Source: Alligator mississippiensis (lineage: Eukaryota > Chordata > Crocodylia > Alligatoridae). From it: a DNA stretch of 64,000 nucleotides. A program made the translations under genes and the position numbers. The stretch is from the NCBI RefSeq assembly GCF_030867095.1, contig NC_081831.1:40299319-40363318 (forward strand), in the 5' to 3' direction. The stretch's first letter is position 1, and every line of letters starts with the position of its first letter. Below, in pieces: positions 54,953 through 64,000 of the stretch. A model generated the notes under the pieces. The model saw only the letters and a list, made by a program, of their open reading frames with translations, was not told the origin of the DNA and did not search any database.

Positions 54953-56052
54953 AGTAAAATTTATTTATACAGTGAGATCCACTGAATTAAATGCTTTGGA
55001 TTGAGAAGTTTTAAAATTAGACTGGACCAAGCAGTTGCATATTAATCCTTTCTGCATATTATGACTTTATACACTATCATTCATTTTGTTGGACTTCCTC
55101 CTCTTGATTTCTTTTCTTCCTGTGGGGCTTCAGGTCATGTTTTCCAGATAAGCATTGCCATATGGGTATGTTCAGAATGATGTTGCTGCCTCCTACATCC
55201 ATTCAGAGGTTGCTGCAAAGATGACTTTTACTCCTCACTTTGCATCCCTCTGCCATATCAAAAGACAGAAGCTTACTCATCTTAATTTTGAAGGCCCCTT
55301 ATATACCCTCCGTGAACTGACTACAGTCTCCCTGGATGCTGCAGGGAATGCTGACTTCTGACTTTGCAGCTTTTATTAAATGTTGTTCTGCTTTGTTTAG
55401 GTGGGGAGCAACCCCGATCATCCATAGTCTCTTCGCAGTCCTTCAGACTTTTAAAACTCTCCTCTACACTGGTGCCTACAGAAATCTTGATACCAGTTAT
55501 GCAGTGGATGTGCTCTTTGAGCTGCTTTGCTCTAGTGCTGCTTTGCTCTAGTGCTGCTTTGAACTGTGAGGGGATTGCTATGATGAGCCACCTTTTCTTT
55601 TCTTTTTTTTTTTAAAGACTTCCCTCCCCTCCATTTCTAATTTCTATCAAAATGACTTTGATAAGGACAGACAGCTGAACATAACGACAGACAGCGCCTT
55701 GAACATAATATACTAGCCATTTATTTCTGGAACCCTAGGTTTCAGTGCTCCTTAAGAAGGCACATCTAAAATGAATTTGGCAGTATCCAGACCTCTCCTC
55801 AGTTATGCAGGCCCATGTTACAGAAATGATACAAGTTTGGTTGCATGTGCGAGGGCTATTTCTGGAAAAGGCAGAGCATGAGCAGAAAGCATTGCTGATT
55901 GGAACTGTAACACTAGCAGAGATGCTGGTGTATATCAGGCCACTTTATGCAATGCTAACTCTAGGCCTGATTCGCCATTTGAATTCTACTTCCTACCTCC
56001 CAGTATATCTTCTGCATAAATATTTTTAAACTGGGAGAAGCTTTGGAGTCTG
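54953..56052. other. Intronic, no recognised feature
   Basis: A short direct repeat TGCTTTGCTCTAGTGC occurs twice at 55523-55556; otherwise nothing was assigned. Confidence 0.5.
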
Positions 56053-56056
56053 AAGG

Positions 56057-56908
56057 TGTTGGCTACAAATGTCCAACTCGGGATCCTTAAAATTCTGGTT
56101 TACTAGGCAGATTGAAACACTGTAATGAAGTTAACTCATAAACCTTGGGGCTGGTCCCCACATACACACACACACACACACATGCACACATACAGTAGCA
56201 AGCTACAAGAGTCCGGTATACCTATCCTATGAGCGCTGGAGTCTGCCGTCGATGGCCAGTCGAGGCTTCTTTCAGCATGGTGTTCCTCCAGAAGGGGGTC
56301 GCCAGCTGGTCCTTCTGGCTGGACAGGTCTGGTCGAGTTGGAGATCAAGAGGGCGCCACCAAGGGTCACTTTTCACTGCTTTTTATCTGTCCTTAGCAGA
56401 CTTTGGTGACCCCGCAGTTTTCAGGTTTGCCCAATCCAGGGGTCATTGACCCTCATGGGACTTCCCCCCTCAGTGGCTACTGGATGGCATCTGTCAGCCC
56501 CAGGGGTCATCCGCATGTATGTGCAGGTTTGTGAGTCCATTGATGAATTTTGAATAGGGCTCTAGGAGTGGTCGCTCTTTCAGGGGCCAGCCTGATACAG
56601 GGAAGGGCAGTTTGATTCCTGCCCTTGTTAACATTGTTACAATGTATAACTTACTTATGAAACTAAACACATTTAGTTGAAAGGTGAGGAGTATAAAATA
56701 TAAGCTACAAAAGTAATGCCATGGCACACAAATAGATAAAAATACCAAAATACAAGGGGAGATACAAAATGCACACATACACATTTCAAAACACAATTCC
56801 TTATCTTAAAGTGAAAGAAAGAGGAAGGAAGAAAAGGTAGAAGAGGAAAAACATATTCAAGGAGGCAAGAGCAACTGCAGGCAAGAGGAAAACAGGCTTT
56901 CTGCTACA
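56057..56908 (-). mobile_element. Solo LTR, TGTAGC...AACA family, reverse copy
   Basis: The + strand ends are TGTTGGCTACAAATG and TTTCTGCTACA, flanked by a perfect 4-bp duplication AAGG (56053-56056 and 56909-56912). It is homologous along its length to 22087-23157, with a deletion of about 200 bases in U3. Its (CA)n run (56161-56190) is the TG run of the other copies. The poly(A) signal has decayed to AGTAAA on the LTR strand. It is intronic to the SLC22A23-like locus, antisense to it. Confidence 0.9.
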
Positions 56909-57129
56909 AAGGGATCCACATGCCCCCACCTGCTCTGTAGAGTGGGTCAGCAGGATTTGGGGTCTTGAAGAATGGGAGGGAAACTGATCAAGAATTGTTT
57001 AAGGTGTGTGGCATCTCCAGAGCAACAAAAGAAGCAGTGTTACCTCTCATCCCATAACAAAAACTAAAATCCCCCAGATATTTTGCCGGTCCACTCTCCA
57101 GATAATGACTTTGGTTTGGTTTGTTTCAG

Positions 57130-57232
57130 AGCAGGAGGAGGAACTTACCAGGAGGCCCAAGAAGGTCTGCCTTGTTAAAGTGATGGGAACCAGGAACCTG
57201 TGGAAAAACATTGTGGTATTATGTGTGAACTC
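57130..57232 (+). pseudogene. SLC22A23: SLC22A23-like exon: cytoplasmic loop to start of TM7, intact
   Basis: It has a strong acceptor (TTTGGTTTGTTTCAG) and a strong donor (C|GTAAGTCC). It reads EQEEELTRRPKKVCLVKVM, then GTRNLWKNIVVLCVN and a split Ser. This is the C-terminal part of the central loop (RRPKKVC) and the entry of TM7 (WKNIVVLCVN), among the most conserved parts of SLC22A23. 103 nt, 33 full codons plus split codons, matching the family exon exactly as I recall it. It has no stop, indel or radical substitution. This exon alone would look functional; the other three show decay. Confidence 0.9.
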
Positions 57233-58080
57233 GTAAGTCCAACATCTTCCTGTCAAATACGTCAAACACGTTTGCTGCTGGTAAACTGAAAGTAGATAGT
57301 GGGCAATGCTGGAGAACATAGAGGCCATCTTCCTCCCAGTGCAGGAGCCTTAACACCCTGTTGCTGATAACTGATCTTTGATAAGAGGAGTGAACTTTAC
57401 CAGGAAAGTGTGCACTTGAAGAAACTTAGCAGAGGAACTAAGCTTGGAGTTGGGCCTGCTAGTAAGCTCCTTCTCTAGACATTTTAAGATGTGGAGCAAA
57501 AACATTAGCTGCTTCATGTAAATGGTAGTTCTGCAAGTGCATTGGTGTGTCAGTCACCAATATTTTCTATCTCTGCCTCCCTTGCACACAAACATTGGCT
57601 GTTGGTAAGTAGGTAAAATTTCCAAGTGCACTTAAGTGACTTAGAAGAACAAGTCCCACTGATTTCTATCTCAGTTCCATCTTCACTTTCCGGACTCAGC
57701 AGGGTTTGTGCTCTAAGTTTCTTGGATGCATCTGAACAGTCTACCCTCTGCTTCCAGTGGGTAGAGTCAAGAAGGCAGAATCATCCTTCCAGGTAGTATT
57801 TTTGCTTTTCATAGTGTTCTTTTAAAGTTGAAGTCGACTGTTAAATAATTGTTCATGTTTGGTCTTCCAGTGAGAAAGGAAGGGGTTTTTTTTTTTCCTC
57901 AGGTGAGAGAATGAGCTGTAGGGCACATCTCAAACCCCTTTGAGGCGCGGTAAGAGGCCCGTGTAGGAAAGAAAAAGTGTTCCCCATGCTGCAATTTTGC
58001 AGTGCAGGGAGAAAATTAGACCCCTGAATATCCAGGGGTTAAAAAAAAATGGAATTTAAAAAAGTGGGCAACCAGAGGCT
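57233..58080. other. Intronic, no recognised feature
   Basis: No supported gene or repeat. Confidence 0.5.
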
Positions 58081-59230
58081 GGGTCCTCCATGGAGACACT
58101 TTGGCTGCTAGAGCATCTCTATGGTTGGCCCCTCACCCTGGTGCTGAAACGCAAGGCCTGCTTGTTCAGCATCAGGGCTCCAGTGCCATAAGGGATTGTG
58201 TGTGTGTGTGGGGGGGGGGGGGGGCTGGAGGAGGGGGGGGACCATGGGGGGAACCCTGCTGGCCCTACCTGCTCCCCCAGCCCTCCCGATCCCTGCCCTG
58301 CCTGGCCCCACCCCCTGCCTGCCCCCCCAGGCCTTGATCACTTCCCTGCCTGGCCCCTCCCCCTGCCTGCCGGTCCGACCCTCCTGATCACTTCCCTGCC
58401 TGGCCCTGACCCCCGCCTTCCCCCAACCCCACTAATCACTTCTCTGCCCAGTCCCTCCCCCCGCCTTCCCCCGATCACTTCCATGCCCAGCCCCTCCCGT
58501 CACCTGCCCCCCAGACCCCCCAATCACTTCCCTGCCTGGCCCCTCCCCTTGCCTTGTGCCCCAACCCCCACAATCACTTCCCTGGCTGGCCCCACCCCCA
58601 AAATGCCCCCCCCACCCCAGCATCCCCATACTTAAAAAAAAACCCCAAGCCCCGGCACTTATGGGCAGTCTGGCTGCCGTCTGAGTCACTGGGGCCCCAC
58701 CTACACACAGTGGGGCAGAGAGACAGCCCCAGCAGCCCCAGCCTGGGCCCTCCTGTCCCCCACTGCCCTGTGCTGCCCAGGGGGCTCTACCAGGAGGCCC
58801 CAGAGCCCCCCCACCCATCCTTCTAGGGTAAGTAGAGGCTTTTTTTCCTGGTTTTTTTTTTTCGTTTTCTTTTTTTTCCTTTTCTTTGAAGTGATGGTGC
58901 CTGGGGTTGGGGGGCAGCCATGGGTCCTGGGGGTGCAAGTGGGGGGGTGGGATTGGGCAGGGCAGCCATTGGGGGGTCTGTGGGAGTGGGGGGGTGGGGC
59001 AGCCATTGGGTGGGCTGCAGCAGCTGGTGGGGGATAAGGCCAGGTGGGGCAGCAATTGGGGACTGGGGTGGGGCATGTGGGCCTTGCAGGGGGGGTGGTA
59101 GCCACTGTGGGGGCCGTAACCCCATGGAAAATGGATTTTGAGGCATTTTACAGAATGACTTTGGGATTCTTTTTATCAGGGATTTTTCAGTTTTCCAATA
59201 GGGAACACCAGAATTCCTTCAAGGGAAGCC
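58081..59230. repeat. GC-rich foldback-like block with C-rich minisatellite
   Basis: From about 58260 to 58600 a C-rich unit (AATCACTTCCCTGCCTGGCCCC, roughly 45-65 bases) repeats about six times with variation. 58620-58860 resembles the hAT family A core (A-run with CCCC, CTGCCCCAGGGGGCTCT-like palindromes, GGTAAG.. T-run). 58900-59100 repeats a GGGGCAGCCATTGGG unit. A transposon is likely, but ends and a target duplication were not fixed. Open frames here on both strands are low complexity. Confidence 0.5.
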
Positions 59231-59955
59231 AGTAGCAGGACCCTGCCTGCTCAAAGTTGGCACCTTGGACCCAGCTGGCTGTGGCTGACCTCCTGGCCAA
59301 ATGGGGCCAGGAGGTCATGCTTTGACAGTTCAAAGCAGGCCACCACACCCGGAACATCTTCTGAGCTATAGCTGCCCAGGTGTCCAGGCAGGGGGCACAC
59401 ATGGCAGTAGTGCTGCATAGAGGCCAACCCTGCAGCCACAGTCTACTGGTTGCTGGCCCAGAGGGGAAGATGCCTCTACTGGCCCTGCAGTCCCCATCCA
59501 GGTCTGGCAGGTGTGCAGCAGGTCACAGCCAGGCAGCAGTCCCCACTGCAATGGTTAATGGCTGCAGGGAACTCTCAGGGCCACTTCAGCAGTCTAGCTG
59601 GCAGAAGGGGTAGTGTTCCCAGGTACCAATTGGCTGGGTCCCAGAAGCTCCTGAGAGCAAGTAGCCCTGAGATACTTGCCAGGGCAGCTTTTTGTACTGC
59701 TGGGGCTAGGACAGGGAAGCTTTTTATACTGCTGGGGACAGCACAGGTGCTGACCCCGGGCTCTGGCTCCCCCTGGCTGGAGATCCAGGAGGAGACAGGC
59801 AGGGTTATTTTGCCCCAAGTGGCACAATTTGCTCCACAACAAAGTGCATGTCCGAGCATGTGCGCTGAGGCAAAAAGCCCTAGCTCAAATTTGCACTGCT
59901 TCTATTTGAGCTGCTGCAAGCACACATGCTTGCAAGTGTGGACACGCCCTTAATG
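59231..59955. repeat. Possible hAT-type remnant
   Basis: The right end reads TGTGGACACGCCCTTAA (about 59937-59953), a terminus type (TTAAGGGCGTGTCCACACTT when reversed) common in amniote hAT elements. The left end was not found. A similar CTAAGGGTATAGCTACATG start lies at 63540. Confidence 0.35.
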
Positions 59956-60244
59956 GCTATCACTTTAATCCATGTGTTTTATAAAATTTCTAGGAGGAAC
60001 TGGGGAGCTAGCGAGGTGAGGAAGAATGGGATTTGGCCAATGTATCTTGACTCTTGAAGGAATGCAGAGGGGAAAAGCAATGCCTACTTAATTGAAAGTA
60101 ATAAATGGCAAAGTTTTATAAAACTGTTATGTACTTTGTTTAATGTTTTTAAAATTAAGTCTTTTAATTTGGCAAAGAAAAGTGGTTGCTTTTCAAGAAA
60201 TACAAGGTCATTTCCTTGTTCAGTGACTGAACTGGATGTGTCCT

Positions 60245-61104
60245 TGTAACAGGGGGGGCCTGCTCGGGGTCTGTCTACTGATGGCCCCGCCCACCTGTTT
60301 TGGGCCAACTGCCCGCCTTCTTTCCTGCCAGACCTTGTTGTTAATTAAGCGGCAGGCTGCCCATTGAATGCCCCAATGCCAGGGGGCACTCCATTCCTCT
60401 CCTACACCACAGTCCAAGCCTAGCAGATGGTATTTGTAAATTCCTCTTTATGTTGGGGTCTTGGCTGCTGTGGGCCTACCCCTTCTCTCTCTAGCTAGGC
60501 CTGTCAGTCAAAAATGCACTAATCAGGGTTTGACTCCCAGGCTCTAGCTCTCAAAAAAAACCTCACTCGGGCTCCTGTGCCCTCTGTGGCTCTGGGGTCT
60601 GCTCATCCCTGAATACTGTGCCCTCTGTGGCACTGGGGTCAGCTCACCCTCAAATACAGCACCCTCTCTGGCGCTGGGGTCCCCACACTGCAGTGGGCCC
60701 CCACTGAGGCCTCCTCCTTCCCCAAGTAGCCTCACCCAAACCACCGGTCTTAATGTTCAACACAAAACGTTGGCTTCTAAGGTCATATAATGGAAACATT
60801 TTCATACAGAAACAAGAGAGGCAACATGCCTTCTTACTTTAGATAATCATGAGGATGGCTCACAGCGTGGCATAGTCTTCCCACAGAGACTACAGCCACA
60901 GCACCATAGTCATTGGGAGTCCCCCTCCCTGCTGGCCTTCTCCACTTGCCATTTGTAGGGTCCTGGCCTTCCTCTTCCTGTCACCTGACTGGCTGGCAAG
61001 GCTGAGCCTTAACCCCTACTTGACCAGCCAGCTGTGACTGGAAGGTTCTGGATTTAAAGGGACCACCCTGTCTCTTAGTAACAGGGCTAGGGTCCCCTGT
61101 TACA
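60245..61104 (-). mobile_element. Solo LTR, TGTAACAGG family, copy 2
   Basis: The + strand ends are TGTAACAGG and CCTGTTACA, perfect 9-bp inverted repeats, flanked by a perfect 5-bp duplication GTCCT (60240-60244 and 61105-61109). It shares blocks with 30382-31261 (CTCACCCAAACCACCGGT). An internal series of about 45-bp repeats CCCTCTGTGGC.CTGGGGTC lies at 60575-60690. The minus orientation is inferred from the other copy. Confidence 0.87.
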
Positions 61105-61109
61105 GTCCT

Positions 61110-62980
61110 CAAAGTTGCTAAGGGAATATATGGGGAAAACACATTTGCTTATACACAACATCGGGATGCTTGGGCATGCCACAAAAAATTATGAGTGTGA
61201 AATCTCTTTCTGAATGTTCCCATGGGGACATAGGTGTGTTTCTAATATATGCCTTGCATGAAGTCCTAATTTGAATAATCTGTGTGATTTAAATAGAGAT
61301 GACAAAAATGTTGAGAGCACTAGATCTTGGCCCAATAAAATGTATGTATGGAAATCTATCTTGCCAATCTATTTTTAGTATCTTGTTTATTATAGGGCCA
61401 TCCTGTCATCTTCATTCACATGAGAAATTGCAGTGACCCACTGCAGCCCCCTAAGTGCTAATTCCCTTCCCCTCCCCGCCGTGGCAGGGCAGGACTCTGT
61501 ACTGTGGCCCTGGCCAGTCAGAATTTGGACAGCTCTGAGTTACAGCATTGACCCAACTGAGCCTATGTGCACAGAAGCTTACTACGTTTCCTTATTATTA
61601 TTTCTCCTTCTTCATCACTATTGTGAAACTTGGGAAGGTATAAATTTGAAGGAAATCACAGTGTTTCAGGGAGAAAGAATGAGAAAATGCTTGAAGGCAG
61701 CTTGATTTATTAAAACTTGCAATTTTGCAGCTGCTAAACAGTTTGGGATATTAGAATAAATTATGGAGATGTACATTAGAGGGCAAAACACAGAGAATAT
61801 AGGAATTGTATGGGTATCCAATCTGTCACGTGGCTGTCACCTCACCTCTAAAATGCATCACAAATGTATGCACTGTTTATGTATGTAATGGATTAGGATT
61901 GCCCACTAATATACCAAATATAATGTTGGCTGACTAGTAAAGTTCATAGTTAAGGTCAGAAAGAAATCGTGTGTGGACTGTACTGTAGATTTCTAAATCA
62001 AATGATGGTATGTTGATATAACATGTAGCCTGTCATTCTAAAGGCTAGAATCCACAGGTGGCTTAATGATGTACAGGTGTTTGGCAGTTTTTAGTTTACT
62101 TTTCAGTTAAGGTAGCAGATCCATGTTACCGAAATACTATAGGATTTGCCACACATGTAGTTCTTTTCTGGGAGAGTTATAGCACTCTCTGAGGGTGGCA
62201 TTTATAGCAGTAAAGTACACCAGGCCCTCTGTCACTGGTTTTATATCACACAAAGCAGTTTCTTTCTGCTACCCACCTTTTTAAAGAATAAATGTTTGAA
62301 ACCAGAGTGAGGAGACATGGTGGTTAGAACAGGGAGGAACCTGTTCTTGTCTTAAAATAAGTGGAAGGCAATTTTATAGAAGGATGGCATAAATTACAGC
62401 CTAGGTATTGTCTCTTTCATAACTATCAGCAATGAATTAAAAACAGGTTCACCATGCCACATTAAACATTCATTTGGAGAGCTGCTGGCAGCATCATTAC
62501 CTTGGTGGATGCAGGCTTCCATCTCTGGTGTGATCTGGTTTATAGTAAACCTCTTTGCTGCCTGAACACACAGAGTTTCTTTATAAACCATTTAATAGCA
62601 CTGATTACAAGTGCTAGGAGTAAGAGATTAAATGGTGATAGAAATCTGTTCAATTAGTTTCTGGGCAGCTTCTGATTGGTTTTCCTGGCTGATTGCAGGT
62701 TGCTTCCAATCACATAATAATAATAAGTAAAAAAAAAAATTCACATGGGACCTGATGTCACCTCTTTGGTTTGATTATTTTTCAACTTTGATTTTTTCTT
62801 CTAGAGAAGAACAGTTGGGGCCAAAATGAAATCTGGACCCCATTGTGCTAGATCATATATGCCAAGATAGAGTCAATTCTTACCTCAGACTCAGTGTTTT
62901 CTTCTAGCTGCTTCTTGTATTTCATTTTTTGCTGACTTACTCAGCAGTGATCTCCTATTGCTCTTTTCCATTTCCTCTAG
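61110..62980. other. Intronic, no recognised feature
   Basis: AT-rich; I saw no further exon or repeat. Confidence 0.5.
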
Positions 62981-63200
62981 GCTGACATGGTTTGGGATAC
63001 ACCACTGTTCTGTAAAAAGCATGATGGGCCCTGAGGCAAAGATGCCAATCACCCATGATTTCTATACCATGGTGGGGATTGCTCTGGCATCCTGCCTAGT
63101 TACATACCCAATTGTTGGTTTCTAGGGCAAAGAGGAGAACTGCTGCTGTTCATGATTCTAACAGCTCTGGCATTGCTTCTACAGCTTGGCCTTCTCAACT
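62981..63200 (+). pseudogene. SLC22A23: SLC22A23-like exon: TM7-TM9, frameshifted
   Basis: The acceptor is TTTCCATTTCCTCTAG and the donor T|GTAAGTGAAG. In the entry frame it reads LTWFGIHHCSVKSMMGPEAK, HDFYTMVGIALASCLV, then VGF and a stop. One base shifted, it continues QRGELLLFMILTALALLLQL and GLLN. The family has FYADYYT here, so four codons are missing in frame, and one base is lost in the FLGRRGG segment (TTCTAGGG for TTCCTAGGG). The expected exon is 233 nt; 220 is 12 + 1 shorter. The frameshift truncates the protein between TM8 and TM9. Confidence 0.88.
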
Positions 63201-64000
63201 GTAAGTGAAGATATCCAAGTGACTTGCCGTAGAGGCTGGTCAGAGCACATTGTATTTCAGAATGGCATGAGGCTTTGAATCTCTGGCTGTTCTCAGCTAA
63301 CAACGGGGGAGGGAAGGAATTTCATAAAGAACTACTGCAGTGCAGAGAAGTAGCAAATCAACTGTGCATGAAGAATGCTTATTCACATGTTGTGCACTCT
63401 TATTGCAGGCAAGAAAGAATGTAACTCGGTGTAGATTTCCTTTCCTTATCTTCACTCTTTCAATTACAGTGTAATTCTGTTGTCCTCCCCACCTCCTCAT
63501 CCTTCATTGTTCTGCTTAGTGCAGCAGAGTTCAGTTAGACTAAGGGTATAGCTACATGTTCCAACTAGCACATGCTAGCTTTCAGGGATGTTAATACTCT
63601 CTGTAAGGTGCACTGTTCTGACCTGCCCTTAGAGGCCTGGCCAGCTGAGGCATGGCTAAGAGCTGCCAAATTGACTCTGTGTCTGTCCTGCTCACCTGTT
63701 CTGTAGGCAGCATAGGTCCCAGGAACAGGCCTGTAGCCCAGATCAGGACCTTGTCAGCCTCTGAAGATGCATATTGGGTCCATCGGCCCCTCCCCACTCC
63801 CATCTGTCCAGACTCGGTCCCTGCTGCCTTCCATGAGCCCAGATTGGGCCCACAGCACACCTCTACTGCCCCCCAAAATCATGCCCTTCACCCCATATTA
63901 GCTCCCACTCCTCCCAGATTCCTGCTCACCCCCTGCAGCTTCCCACTTACCTGTGCCTGCTGGCACTGTACTAGGGAGCAGTCCAGGGTGGGGAACCTGT
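63201..64000. other. Downstream intronic sequence, possible hAT start at 63540
   Basis: CTAAGGGTATAGCTACATG at 63540 resembles a hAT terminus but its partner would be outside the window. No next SLC22A23-like exon was seen. Confidence 0.35.

Larger units (their letters stand above)
38037..63200 (+). pseudogene. SLC22A23: SLC22A23-like transporter locus, decayed, four exons seen
   Basis: Four exons in order and in consistent phase (2-1-2 splice remainders) match the middle of SLC22A23, an orphan member of the SLC22 organic-ion transporter branch of the major facilitator superfamily. It is a 12-TM plasma-membrane-type protein whose substrate is not well defined. The exons cover TM5-TM6, the PESLRWL motif, the large cytoplasmic loop, and TM7-TM9. 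Exon sizes without insertions are 169, 128, 103 and 220 nt; by my recall of human SLC22A23 the codon counts of the second and third exons agree exactly. The intron/exon structure shows that it is not a retrocopy. Lesions are listed per exon. Either this is a decayed duplicate of an intact gene elsewhere, or the lineage lost the gene. The closely related SLC22A17 is the main alternative identity. Confidence 0.8.

Noticed and set aside
58198-59105. Overlapping 145-, 214- and 134-residue frames on both strands
   Set aside because: Minisatellite and G/C-homopolymer-rich sequence; Pro- or Gly-dominated translations.

Overview
The window is vertebrate nuclear DNA with no prokaryotic, plasmid or viral-genome layout. 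It is dominated by interspersed repeats, and the mix points to a non-avian sauropsid, most likely a crocodilian (turtle second): many 5'-truncated CR1 LINEs of several subfamilies, a Tx1-clade LINE, solo LTRs, and many non-autonomous hAT elements with readable 8-bp target duplications. Species assignment is inference.

The only host gene I can support is on the + strand. Four exons, in the right order and splice phase, match the middle of the SLC22A23-type organic-ion transporter (MFS superfamily, SLC22 family): 38037-38205, 46519-47170, 57130-57232 and 62981-63200. It looks like an unprocessed, decayed copy. The first exon has lost two conserved Trp codons and its GT donor (now AT). The second has a CR1 inserted inside the coding exon. 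The fourth has an in-frame 12-nt loss plus a 1-nt frameshift. Only the third is intact. No exon of this gene was found in 1-38036, and the terminal exons would lie past the right edge.

Layout: 1-5470 is a mosaic of CR1 pieces (ORF1 esterase fragment, endonuclease, reverse transcriptase) broken by an AT-rich LTR-like insert and by a CpG-rich block. 5541-8275 is an LTR split by a reverse-strand CR1 with an almost intact reverse transcriptase. 8.3-14 kb holds microsatellite, GC-rich sequence, a MIR-like SINE and a + strand CR1. 14-32.6 kb alternates LTRs and hAT elements. 32.6-36.2 kb holds a divergent CR1 and a hAT nested in another hAT. 38-47.2 kb is the first half of the SLC22A23-like locus with hAT, mariner-type and CR1 insertions in its introns. 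47.5-52.3 kb is a Tx1 LINE whose ORF1 and ORF2 parts lie head to head. 52.7-53.8 kb holds palindromic hAT-type sequence. 54.6-63.2 kb carries further CR1 and LTR copies plus the last two exons.

I found no autonomous intact element, no convincing tRNA or rRNA, no CRISPR and no operon. Most long open frames in GC-rich stretches are low-complexity accidents. Coordinates of repeats with a stated target duplication are exact to the base as read; others are approximate.
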